Source: WHSW01 sp963828755 (GTDB lineage: Bacteria > Actinomycetota > Thermoleophilia > Solirubrobacterales > 70-9). Taken from it: a stretch of DNA of 64,000 bases. How positions within the stretch are numbered: the first letter of the stretch is position 1; each line of letters opens with the position of its first letter. Shown here piece after piece: positions 28,557 to 39,861 of this stretch. Position numbers and translations under genes: made by a program. The notes under the pieces were generated by a model. That model was not told where the DNA came from and did no database searches. It saw only the letters and a program-made list of their open reading frames with translations. The stretch lies in assembly GCA_963828755.1 (NCBI GenBank), contig CAWHFY010000021.1:1-64000 (forward strand), read 5' to 3'.

Positions 28557-30044
28557 TGCCGACGGCCGGGGCGCGGAGGAGAGCGGCGGCGGCGGCGACC
28601 GCGGGCGCGGCCGCGGCGACGGACCGCGGGCACGGCGGCGACCCGGGACGAGGCGAGGGCGACCCCGGGCGCGCGGACCGCGGCGAAGCGGGCAGGGGAT
28701 CGCGCGAGGGCCGGGGCCCGGCGCGGGGTGGTGGCAGCGGGAACGAGCGGGGCGGCGGCCCGGAGCGGGGCGGCGGCCGGGAGCACGCTCGTGACGCGGA
28801 TCCCCCAGCGCGCGGGGGAGGTGGCGAACCCGGCCGGCGCGATGCAGCCAAGCAACGACCGCCGGACCGCCCCGGAGGCCGAGAGGCGGGTTTGTCAGCC
28901 CAGGGCCGACAAGGCCGCCGCTCGGCGCCGGACAGCCCGCCGCCGCCTCGCGGCCAGGGCGCCGGCAAGCTCGCGGACGCGAAGCCGGCCGCCGGCTCGA
29001 TCGAGGTCGGCGCGACCGAGAACAAGCCGGAGCTGCTCGAGACGCTGCCGATCGCAACCGCCGCCGGGGCGGCGCCGCGGGTGCTGGTCAGCCTGGGCCC
29101 GCAGACGAAGACCGACTCGCCGCTGCCCGACCTGGCGCCGGGCGACCGGCTGCTCGCGCTCGCCGAGCTCGAGCTGACCACCGACGCCGACGACCCGGCT
29201 CACCCGGGCCTGATCGGCAATGCGTACTCCTACTCGCCGGACGTCGAGGCGACGCTGCTGCTCGCCGCCGACGCCGAGGCGGTTGCGCCGCAGCCTGGCA
29301 GGGCGCTCGAGCTCGCCCGCGCTCCGTGGCGCCAGGCGGTCAGCCACCAGCGCCACCACGCGGTGGTCACGTTCGGCGACGCCGAGCTGCGGGTGCCGAA
29401 GGGCGGCCTGCCCTGGAGCGGGCCGTCGTTCATCAACCTGGTCGTCGGCGCCAGCCATCCCGAGGCGAACCCCGGCGACGTGCTGCTGGTCGGCCAGAAC
29501 GAGAAGACCCCGACCGTCGTGCAGGACATGGCCGGGATCAGGGCGGTGCGCTTTCGCCCCGGCGACGCAGCCGAGCCGCCGGCCGAGCGCGAGGCCACCT
29601 GCCTGTGCGCCGGGGTGCCGATCGCGAAGGCGGAGACCGTGGTGCTCTCGCACGAGCTCTCCGACCTCGCTCAGGGCGAGCGCCTGCTCGTCCGCGGGCG
29701 CCTGGTCACCGACGCCGACGGGCTCGCCTCGCCGGCGCGGATCTCGACGAGGCTGTTCATCGCCGACTCGCCGACTCAGACCGAGCCCGGCGGGACCGCC
29801 GCGGACGGCGCTGAGCTGGAAGGGACACCTGTCCAAGTTCACCGGCTTCAACTGCCTGCCGGGCGAGGGCCCGCAGGCGTCGAGCAAGTACGGGGTCGCG
29901 ACCGTGCGCGAGGCCCCCGGGAGGAGCCTCTACGTCAACTTGGTCGCGGTCAGCGGCGCCCCGTTCGGGGGCCTATCGCCGAGCGAGCAGCTGCGCGTGG
30001 ACACCGCGCAGAGCTCGCTCGACGTGACCAGGTTTCGAGCCTAG
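28556..30044 (+). CDS. Low-complexity N-terminus plus duplicated beta domain, one frame break
   Basis: The first 140 residues are Arg/Gly/Asp/Ala-rich and look disordered, with many GRG and RGG steps. The rest shows two similar halves. DLAPGDRLLALAELELTTDA resembles DLAQGERLLVRGRLVTDADG, and FINLVVGASHPEANPGDVLL resembles YVNLVAVSGAPFGGLSPSEQ. This suggests a tandem beta-sandwich. The frame breaks near 29822, where one base appears inserted before GHLSKFTGFNCLPGEGPQAS. No signal peptide is visible, and the true start could be downstream of 28556. I do not recognise the family. It ends on the same CTAG as the convergent sigma factor gene. Confidence 0.6.
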
Positions 30045-30929
30045 GCGGCGGCGCGCCAGCCGGCGAGCGAGCCGTCGGTGGCGAGCCGTGCGAGCGCTCG
30101 GGCCTCGAGCTCGCGGGCCGCGTTCTGCGTCACGCCGAGGGCGCGCGCGGCCTCGCGGATCGAGAGCTCCGGCCGGCCGCCGGTGCCGAACCGCGCCTCG
30201 ATGATCTTGCGCTCCGCGTCGGGAAGCTTCGCCAGCGCCTCACCGACGGCCTCCTCCTGCTCGCGCTCGAGGACCTCGTCCTCGAGATCGGCCGCGGCCT
30301 CAGCGTGCAGCTCGCCGAGCGTCGTGTCGCCCTCGCCGACCGGGGTGTCGAGGCTGGTCGTCACCCGGGTCAGGTCGCGGACGGCCATCACCTCGTCGAG
30401 CGGGAGCTTGGCCTTCTTCGCCACCTCCTCGTCGGTGGGCTCGCGATTGAGCTTCACCGCGAGCTCCGACGTGGTGCGGTTGACGGTGCGCTCGCGCTGA
30501 GCGATGTGCGCCGGGATCCGCACCGGACGGCCGGTGTTGTCGAGGCCGCGCTGGATCGACTGCTTGATCCAGAGCACCGCGTAGGTCGAGAACTTGTACC
30601 CGCGGCGCCAATCGAACTTCTCGGCGGCGCGAATCAGGCCCAGCATCGCCTCCTGGACGAGGTCGCCCAGCGGCAGGCCGAAGCCCTGATAGCGACGGGC
30701 GAACTTGATCACCAGTCGCAGGTTGCTGTTGATCAGCCGCTCCTTGGCCGCGAGGTCGCCCTTCTCGATCCGCTTCGCGAGCTCGATCTCCTCGGGCGCC
30801 GTGAGCAGCGGGTACTTCATCGCCTGGTTGATGAACAGCTGCAGGCTGTCGGTCGTCGGCTCGGCTACGGCATGGGTATCTGTCCGCTGCTGGGAGCGGG
30901 CGTTTGAAGTCTTTTGTCGTTGTGCTCAC
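30041..30929 (-). CDS. RNA polymerase sigma-70 family factor, one frame break
   Basis: Region 2 is intact (NSNLRLVIKFARRYQGFGLP, LGDLVQEAMLGLIRAAEKFD, GYKFSTYAVLWIKQSIQRGL). Region 3 follows, and region 4 ends in LSIREAARALGVTQNAAREL, a -35 recognition helix. It resembles non-essential group 2 sigma factors. The long frame starts at ATG 30820 (KYPLLTAPEE). A one-base shift near 30885 would restore an N-terminus from GTG 30929 through TTTKDFKRPLPAA and AVAEPTTDSLQLFINQA, the usual sigma region 1.2 start. There is no long region 1.1. Confidence 0.9.
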
Positions 30930-31174
30930 CGCGCTTGCGGCGTACTTGGCGCTGGTCGGCAGCGCCCCTCTGGCGAGGCATCTTTCACCCCTCGATTCTT
31001 GGCTTCGGTTCCCCCCTGTACTACCCCTGGCTTCAAAAAGTATAGCGAAGAATAGTTGCTGACGCAAGCAGGCTTACAGGCGCGGGTAAACGCCCCGTAA
31101 ACCGGTATCTTTGCCCCTGCAGGCGGCCCGGGGGCCGCGCGCGTCAACTCAGAGGGGGAGGACAAGGATACTCG

Positions 31175-31666
31175 ATGAGAGTCGGACTGATCGCGGCTGT
31201 TTGCGCCGCAACTCTTGCCTTCGCCGGCCAGGCGCAGGCGGCCAAGGGGACCTACGCCGGGACCGTCGGCGGCACCGGGAAGATCGCCCTCGACGTCAAG
31301 GTCAGCAAGCGGGGCGTCGTCAAGAAGATCACGGCGCTGCGCGGCAAGGATGTGCCCTCGAACTGCGAGCTCTCCGGGCCGGGCGTCCTGGTCAACTTCG
31401 ATACCCCCGTCGTGCTGCCCGTGCGCAGCACGAACGGCAAGTTCAGCGGCTCGCTGACCCAGCCGATCTACAACAACGTGAGCACGATCTCGGGCAAGGT
31501 CAAGCACAAGCACGTCAGCGGAACGATCCAGGTCGACTACCACTATCCGGCCGAGGATCCGTACCCGGAGGAGAACTGCGACACCGGGCCGCTGGCCTTC
31601 AACGCGAAGTTCGGCGCTCCGGACGAGACGGTGACCCCGACGCCGGTACCCCGCGCGGGCCGCTAG
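31175..31666 (+). CDS. Exported protein of unknown function
   Basis: This 163-residue protein has a clear signal peptide (RVGLIAAVCAATLAFAGQAQ, cleavage after AQA). The mature part is a beta-rich domain (GTYAGTVGGTGKIALDVKV, LTQPIYNNVSTISGKVKHKH) with two Cys likely to pair. A GGGGGAGGA ribosome site precedes the ATG. The 245 bp upstream contain the direct repeat GTAAAC-GCCCC-GTAAAC and a GCGGCCC/GGGCCGC hairpin. No family is recognised. Confidence 0.75.
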   Translation: MRVGLIAAVCAATLAFAGQAQAAKGTYAGTVGGTGKIALDVKVSKRGVVKKITALRGKDVPSNCELSGPGVLVNFDTPVVLPVRSTNGKFSGSLTQPIYNNVSTISGKVKHKHVSGTIQVDYHYPAEDPYPEENCDTGPLAFNAKFGAPDETVTPTPVPRAGR

Positions 31667-31677
31667 TCGGACCCCAG

Positions 31678-31710
31678 CGACCGCCCCGCCGCGAACGGGC
31701 GGGGCGGTCG
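31678..31710. terminator. Bidirectional terminator hairpin
   Basis: A perfect 13-bp stem, CGACCGCCCCGCC against GGCGGGGCGGTCG with a 7-base loop, lies between the exported-protein gene (+) and lon (-). There is no U-run, which is common in high-GC actinobacteria. Confidence 0.75.
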
Positions 31711-31722
31711 ACTGGTGCGTCG

Positions 31723-34014
<2,292 letters not shown>

Positions 34015-34058
34015 GCGATGAATCCTTTGCTGCCGGGCGCGCCTTGCGACGAGCCGCT

Positions 34059-34074
34059 TCACTTTCTGAAGTGA
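34059..34074. promoter_or_regulatory. Palindrome upstream of lon
   Basis: TCACTT-TCTG-AAGTGA, a perfect 6-bp inverted repeat, lies 45 bp upstream of the lon start and just after the end of the YcaQ-like gene. A TATCAT hexamer follows it on the template side. The sequence does not match the HspR-type HAIR motif. It may be the operator of an unknown regulator. Confidence 0.45.
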
Positions 34075-34088
34075 TGATACAGCGTGAC

Positions 34089-35253
34089 TTAGATCTTGTG
34101 ATCGAAGTCGTGTCCCAACCAGGCAGCGATCCGGTGCAGCTCGGCCGCGAGGGCCTCGTTGGTGTGCGCTGGGGCTCCGGGCTCGGGGTGCAGCGCGCGC
34201 AGTCGCAGGCGCCCCGCATCGCGGTCAGCTTTCAGGTCGACCCGGGCGACGAGCCGGTCGCCGAGCAGGAAGGGGAGCACGTAGTAGCCGTACCGGCGCT
34301 TCGGCGCCGGCACGTAGAGCTCGATCCGGAACTGAAAGCCGAAGATCCGCTCGACCCGGCTGCGCTCCCAGATCAGCGAGTCGAACGGTCCGATCAGCGC
34401 GGTCGCCTCGACTCTTGCGCGGGATCCGCGCGCCCGGGGCGAGGTAGCCGCCGGTCGCGCCCCAGCCCTCGACCTCGACCGGGTGCAGCTCGCCCGCCTC
34501 GACCAACTCGGCGACCCGCTCCTTGGACTCGGCCGCCGTGAGCCGGAAGTAGTCGCGCAGGTCGCGCTCGGCCGCGACCCCGAGTCGCTGCGCGGCGTAG
34601 CGGATCAGCCCGCGCTGAGCCTCGGCCGGATCGGGGGTCGGCGCCGCGAGCACGGCCGCCGGGAGGACGCGCTCGGGGAGGTCGTAGAGGCGCTCGAATC
34701 TCCGCCGGCGCGCGGCGGTCACCTGCCCGGACCAGAACAGCCACTCGAGCGCGCGCTTCGAGTCCGACCAGTCCCACCACGGGCCGCTGCGCCGCGGCCG
34801 CTCAGCGGTCAGCTCGGAGGCGGCGATCGGCCCGCGGTCGCGGACCTGCCCGAGCACCTCCGCGACCAGCTCGGGGCGCTCGCGCGTGATCCGCTGCATG
34901 CTCCCCCACGCTTCCGCGTGGGCGCGCTCCATCCGCCACCGCAAGAGCGGCTGAAGCTCGACCGGCAGCAACGAGGCCTCGTGGCCCCAGTACTCGAACA
35001 GGCGGCGCGGGGCCCGCTGCGAGAGCCGGTCCAAGAGGTCGTGGGGGTACGGGCCCAGGCGGCTGAACGCCGGCAGGTAGTGGGCACGCTCGAGCACGTT
35101 GACCGAGTCGATCTGCAGCAGCCCGACCCGCTTGATCACCCGGCGCAGGTCCCAGCCGCCCGGCTCGCTGGTTGGCCGTGGTTCGGCGAAGCCCTGCGCG
35201 GCCAGCGCCAGGCGGCGCGCCTCGGAGGCTGAGATTGAGACGCGTCGGCTCAC
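34089..35253 (-). CDS. YcaQ-like winged-helix DNA glycosylase, one frame break
   Basis: The protein belongs to the HTH_42/YcaQ family of crosslink-unhooking DNA glycosylases, whose members excise alkylated bases. Features are LGLLQIDSVNVLERAHYLPA-type sequence (VGLLQIDSVNVLERAHYLPA), RLFEYWGHEASLLPVEL, WDWSDSKRALEWLFWSGQVT and, after the break, LIGPFDSLIWERSRVERIFG and YGYYVLPFLLGDRLVARVDL. The break near 34420 fits one extra base. The start is GTG 35253. The C-terminus ends in HRIAAWLGHDFDHKI. Confidence 0.88.
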
Positions 35254-35298
35254 GCCTGCATCCAATCGCAGCCGCGGCGACGGTGCGATGATCCGCCT

Positions 35299-36702
35299 GT
35301 GCTGAGGCTCGGTGTCATCGCGGCCGCGCTCGGCGCCATGGTCGCGATCGCGGCGCCGGGCGGGTCGGCGACGCCGGTCGAGGCCGCGGCCGGCGCGGCG
35401 CCAAAGCTCGCTGCCTGCCCGAAGCACGTGCGGCCGCAGCGGCTCAAGTGCGCGCGGCTGCGGGTGCCGCTGGAGCGAGCCGATCCTGGGCGCGGCTCGA
35501 TTCCGATCACCTATGCGGTCCGCCGCCGCGACGAGGTGGGGCGCCCGGCCGGCGGCACGATCTTCGCGGTGGAGGGCGGTCCGGGCTACGGGTCGATCTC
35601 GAGCGCGCGCTACTACATCCACCTGTTCGGGCCGCTGCTGCGGACGCGCGATCTGGTGCTCGTCGACATGCGCGGCACCGGCCATTCGCGGGCGATCGAC
35701 TGCCCGAAGCTGCAGGAGGGACGGGGCTCGGACGCCGCCGGGGTCGCCCAGTGCGCCCGCCGGCTCGCCGACGACTTCGCCGCCTATCGGACCGCGGCGG
35801 CCGCGGACGACCTCGACGACGTCCGCCGCGCTCTCGGGGTCGAACGGATCGACCTCTACGGGGACTCCTACGGGACCTTCCTCTCGCAGTCGTACGCGTT
35901 CCGCCACGGCGACTCGGTGCGGGCTCTGGTCCTCGACAGCGCCTATCCGGTCCGCGGCGAGGACCCGCTCTACCCGAGCCTCTGGCAGACCGGGATCGCG
36001 GCCCTCTCGACCGTCTGCGAGCGCGCCAACCGCTGCCGAGGGGACGCCGGGCGGCGCCTGCGGCGCGTGGTCGCCGAGCTGCGCGAGACGCGGCGTGGGG
36101 TCGGCCCGCTGCTCGACGCGATCGCCTCCTCCGGCTATGAGCCGCCGACCCGCTACTACCTGCAGATCGACGACGCGATCTCCGCCTATCTGCGCGGCGA
36201 CCGCCGTCCCTACCGGCGGCTCACCGATCCCGGCTCGGGTGGCTATGGCAACTACCGCTATTACTCGCGCGGCGACGAGCTCACGGTCAGTTGCAACGAC
36301 TACCCGATGCTCTGGAGCAAGCGGGCCGGCGAGCAGGTCCGCCGGCGCCAGCTCCGCGCCGCGGTGCGCTCCTATCCAGAGCGCGAGTTCGCGCCGTTCA
36401 CGCCGGCCGAGGTCGCGCTCGACTCGTTGGCCGGCTATCGGGAATGCCTCGAGTGGCCGAAGCCGACGAACCTCTACCAGCCGCCGGCTCCGCCGAAGGC
36501 GCCGTCGCCGCGGATGCCGACCCTTGTGATCTCAGGCGAGCTCGACGACGTCACCAGCCCGCCCGAGGGTGCCGCCGTCGCCGCCGACTTCGCCAATTCG
36601 CAGCAGCTCATCGTCCGCAACGGCGGCCACGTCCCGTCGCTGTACGGCGGCCGGTACCCGGCGCGCGACTGGGTCCGCGACTTCTTCGCCCGGCACGGCT
36701 GA
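35299..36702 (+). CDS. Exported alpha/beta hydrolase, TAP-like
   Basis: This 467-residue enzyme resembles secreted tripeptidyl aminopeptidases and proline iminopeptidase-like hydrolases of actinobacteria. It has a signal peptide (LGVIAAALGAMVAIAAPGGS), the oxyanion region FAVEGGPGYGS, VLVDMRGTGHS, the nucleophile elbow YGDSYGTFLSQ, and near the C-terminus PTLVISGELDDVTSP (acid) and NGGHVPSL (His). Six Cys suggest disulfides. The start is GTG. A peptide or ester substrate is inferred. Confidence 0.87.
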   Translation: MLRLGVIAAALGAMVAIAAPGGSATPVEAAAGAAPKLAACPKHVRPQRLKCARLRVPLERADPGRGSIPITYAVRRRDEVGRPAGGTIFAVEGGPGYGSISSARYYIHLFGPLLRTRDLVLVDMRGTGHSRAIDCPKLQEGRGSDAAGVAQCARRLADDFAAYRTAAAADDLDDVRRALGVERIDLYGDSYGTFLSQSYAFRHGDSVRALVLDSAYPVRGEDPLYPSLWQTGIAALSTVCERANRCRGDAGRRLRRVVAELRETRRGVGPLLDAIASSGYEPPTRYYLQIDDAISAYLRGDRRPYRRLTDPGSGGYGNYRYYSRGDELTVSCNDYPMLWSKRAGEQVRRRQLRAAVRSYPEREFAPFTPAEVALDSLAGYRECLEWPKPTNLYQPPAPPKAPSPRMPTLVISGELDDVTSPPEGAAVAADFANSQQLIVRNGGHVPSLYGGRYPARDWVRDFFARHG

Positions 36703-36714
36703 GCGGGAGGGCGA

Positions 36715-37635
36715 CTAGCGGGCCGCGACCTGCGTTCCGGCCGAGCCGTCGATGAGCCCGGCGATGTCCTCGAGGCGGCCGATCGCCGCGCGCTGCCCGG
36801 TCGCCTCGACGAAGCGGCAGACGGCCTCGACCTTCGGCCCCATCGAGCCGGCGGCATACTCGCCCGCGCGCAGCTCGGCTGCGGTGGTCGCGCCGATTGC
36901 CCGCTGGTCAGCCCCGCCCCAGTCGGCGTACACGGCGTCGACGTCGGTAGCCAGCACCAGCATCTCGGCGCCGAGGCCCTCGGCGAGCAGGGCGGAGGCG
37001 AGGTCCTTGTCGATCACGGCTTCGATCCCCTGTTCGCCGGCTTCGGTGGCGATCACCGGGACGCCGCCGCCGCCGACGCAGACGACGAGAAAGCCGCCGT
37101 CGACGAGCCGGCTGATCGCCCCGAGCTGAACCACCTCGCGCGGCTGGGGCGAGGCGACCACGCGCCGCCAGCGCTCGCCGTCGGGCTTGACGGTCCAGCC
37201 GCGCTCGGCGGCCAGCTGGCGCGCCTGGCCCTCGTCGTAGACGGGGCCGATGAACTTGGTCGGCTCGTCGAACGCCGGGTCGTCGGCGTCGACCCTGACC
37301 CGCGTGATCACCGCGACCGTGTCCTGGTGGTCGATCGCGTTGTCGAGCTCGAGCTCGATCACGTAGCCGATCTGGCCCCCGGTCTCGGCGTCGAGGACGT
37401 CGAGCGGGTACGGCGAGCCGTCGGCGTAGGCGTCCTCCTTGAGCGCCAGCAGCCCGACCTGCGGGCCGTTGCCGTGGGTGATGACAAGGCGGGTGTCGAC
37501 CGAGATCGGCGCGAGCACTTCGGCGGCGTCTCGCGCGGCGCGCAGCTGGTTCGCGGCGCTGGGTGGCTCGCCGCGGCGCAGCAGCGCGTTGCCGCCGAGC
37601 GCGACGACCGCGAGCGGGTCAGCTGAGCGTTGCAA
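36715..37635 (-). CDS. arcC: Carbamate kinase
   Basis: This is the last step of the arginine deiminase route, transferring phosphate from carbamoyl phosphate to ADP. Signatures are VVALGGNALLRRGEP, VITHGNGPQVGLLALKE, GQIGYVIELELDNAI, PQPREVVQLGAISRLVDGG, VCVGGGGVPVI and VIDKDLASALLAEGLGA, ending in the usual GSMGPKVEA segment. No ATG or GTG is available at the right place; a TTG at 37635 overlapping the arcB end gives LQRSADPLAVVALGG. Confidence 0.94.
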   Translation of the reverse strand: MQRSADPLAVVALGGNALLRRGEPPSAANQLRAARDAAEVLAPISVDTRLVITHGNGPQVGLLALKEDAYADGSPYPLDVLDAETGGQIGYVIELELDNAIDHQDTVAVITRVRVDADDPAFDEPTKFIGPVYDEGQARQLAAERGWTVKPDGERWRRVVASPQPREVVQLGAISRLVDGGFLVVCVGGGGVPVIATEAGEQGIEAVIDKDLASALLAEGLGAEMLVLATDVDAVYADWGGADQRAIGATTAAELRAGEYAAGSMGPKVEAVCRFVEATGQRAAIGRLEDIAGLIDGSAGTQVAAR

Positions 37636-38619
37636 CGAGGACGGCCTTGATCGTGTGGAGGCGATTCTCGGCCTGGTCGATGACGATGCTGGCCGGCGAG
37701 CGGAAGACCTCGTCGGAGACCTCGAGCCCATCGTGCATCCCCGTCGCCTCCGCGATCTCGGCGCCGACCGTCGTCGCGTCGTCGTGGAAGGCGGGCAGGC
37801 AGTGCATGAACTTGACCCGCGGGTTGTGGGTGGCCTCGAGCAGGTCGGCGTTGACCTGGAACGGGCGCAGCAGCTCGGCGCGCTGGGCCCAGACATCCTT
37901 TGCCTCGCCCATCGACACCCAGACGTCGGTGTGCACGAAGTCGACGCCCTCGACGCCGGCGGCGATCTGGTCGGTGATCGTGATCTGCGCCCCCGAGTCG
38001 GCCGCCAGGCGCTCGGCCGTCTCGACCACGTCGGCGGGCGGGCGCAGCTCGTCGGGGACCACGAGGCGCACGTCGGCGCCGAGGATCGCGCCGGTGATCA
38101 GCAGCGAGCGACCCATGTTGAAGCGACCGTCGCCGACGAACGCGTAGCTGATCGTGTCGGGCGGCCGGCTGGTGCTCTCGATCATGGTCAGGAAGTCGGC
38201 GAGCATCTGGGTCGGATGCCACTCGTTGGTGAGCCCGTTGTAGACCGGGACCCCGGCGTTGGCGGCGAGCTCCTCGACGTTCTCCTGGCCCGAGCCTCGG
38301 TACTCGATCGCGTCGAACATCCGCCCGAGCACCTGGGCCGTGTCGGCGATCGACTCCTTGTGGCCCATCTGCGAGCCGGTCGGGTCGAGGTAGGTGACGT
38401 GGGCGCCCTGGTCGTGCGCGGCGACCTCGAACGCGCACCGGGTCCGGGTCGAGCTCTTCTCGAATACGAGCGCGATCTCCTTGCCGCCGAGGCGCGGCGA
38501 TCTCGGTGCCGGCGTACTTGGCCGTCTTCAGCGCCTGCGAGAGCCGGAGCAGATGAAGCAGCTCCGTCGGCGCTGAAGTCGAGCTCCTTGACGAAGTGGC
38601 GATTGCGCAGGTTGTACAT
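37619..38619 (-). CDS. arcB: Ornithine carbamoyltransferase (catabolic), two frame breaks
   Basis: The start MYNLRNRHFVKELDFSAD is followed by breaks near 38570 and near 38500, both fitting one extra base. Corrected, it reads ELLHLLRLSQALKTAKYAGT and then the carbamoyl-phosphate site FEKSSTRTRCAFEVAAHDQG. Further on it has GVPVYNGLTNEWHPTQMLAD, DVWVSMGE and FMHCLPAFHD (active-site HCLP). Its place between arcA and arcC points to citrulline breakdown rather than arginine synthesis. Confidence 0.93.
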
Positions 38620-38620
38620 C

Positions 38621-39850
38621 TCAGAACGCCGCCTCTCGCTCGATCGGACAGGTCATGCAGTGCGAGCCGCCGCGACCGCGGCCGAGCTCCGAGCCGTCGA
38701 TCGTGATCACCTCGATGCCCTCCTTGCGCAGGCGGGTGTTGGTGTCGACGTTGCGCTCGTAGGCGACCACGACCCCGGGCTCGAGGCAGACCACGTTGTT
38801 GCCGTCGTCCCATTGCTCGCGCGCCATCTCGGAGCTGTCGCCCCCGGTCGGGATCACCCGGATGCGGTCGACCTCGAGCGCCTGCTCGAGCGCCGCGATC
38901 AGATTGCCCTCGAAGCGCTCGACCACCGGTAGCGCGCTCTCGGCCGCGGGCGGTCGCATTGCCCAGATCTGGACATCGTCGTTGACGACTGGCGGGTACA
39001 GGGTGACCGCGTCGCGGTCGACCATCGTGATCACCGTGTCGAGATGCATGTAGGAGCGCGACGGGGGCAGCTGGACCGCGAGCACCAGCGCGGCGGCGCC
39101 GCGCTCGAACAGCGTCCGGGCCAGGATCCCGACCGACTGCGGCGTGGTCCGCTCGCCCATCCCGATCATCACCGCGCCGTTGCCGATCGTCTGCACGTCG
39201 CCGCCCTCGATCGTGCAACGGCCCCAGTGTTCCTCGACCCCGCCGAACCAGACGTTGACGCCGCCGTCGGCGGCGAACATCGGGTGAAAGCGGTAGATCG
39301 CCTCCATGAACGCGGTCTCCGGCCGACGCGCCGGCTTCGTCATCGGGTTCAGGGTCACCCCGTCGTAGATCCACGACGAGGGATCGCGCTGAAAGAGAAA
39401 GTTCGGCAGCGGCGGCAGGACCATGTCGAGCGGTCCCGAGGACTGGTAGAGCAGCCCGGCGCCCTTGGCGATCTCGTCCTTGGTGATCCCGCCGATCAGG
39501 AAGTCCGAGAGCTCGGAGGCGCTCGCCGAAGTCGCCCATTCGCGGGCGCTGTGGGCCAGATACTGGCCGACCTCGCGCTCGTCGAGGACGCGGTCGAGGA
39601 TCCAGTCCTTGCCCGCGTCGATCGCGAGCGTCTCGGTCAGCAGCTCCTCGGCGTCGAAGACCTCGATCCCGCGCTCGCGCATCACCTGGACGAAGGCCGC
39701 GTGCTCGACCTTCGCCTTGCGGACCCAGATCACGTCGTCGAACAGCAGCTCCTCGGCATTGGCCGGCGTCAGCCGCCGCTGCTCGAGGCCCGGGCGGTGA
39801 ACGATCACCTTGCGCAGCTTGCCCACCTCTGAGTCGACGCTGAAAGCCAT
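38621..39850 (-). CDS. arcA: Arginine deiminase
   Basis: This 409-residue enzyme converts arginine to citrulline and ammonia. The guanidino-site FQRDPSSWI, GGDVQTIGNGAVMIGMGERT, HLDTVITMVD and the catalytic Cys in GGSHCMTCPIEREA are present. A strong GGAGGG site precedes the ATG at 39850. The stop is one base from the arcB start. With the transporter upstream, the set can make ATP from arginine when respiration is limited. Confidence 0.95.
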   Translation of the reverse strand: MAFSVDSEVGKLRKVIVHRPGLEQRRLTPANAEELLFDDVIWVRKAKVEHAAFVQVMRERGIEVFDAEELLTETLAIDAGKDWILDRVLDEREVGQYLAHSAREWATSASASELSDFLIGGITKDEIAKGAGLLYQSSGPLDMVLPPLPNFLFQRDPSSWIYDGVTLNPMTKPARRPETAFMEAIYRFHPMFAADGGVNVWFGGVEEHWGRCTIEGGDVQTIGNGAVMIGMGERTTPQSVGILARTLFERGAAALVLAVQLPPSRSYMHLDTVITMVDRDAVTLYPPVVNDDVQIWAMRPPAAESALPVVERFEGNLIAALEQALEVDRIRVIPTGGDSSEMAREQWDDGNNVVCLEPGVVVAYERNVDTNTRLRKEGIEVITIDGSELGRGRGGSHCMTCPIEREAAF

Positions 39851-39861
39851 TCGAACCCTCC

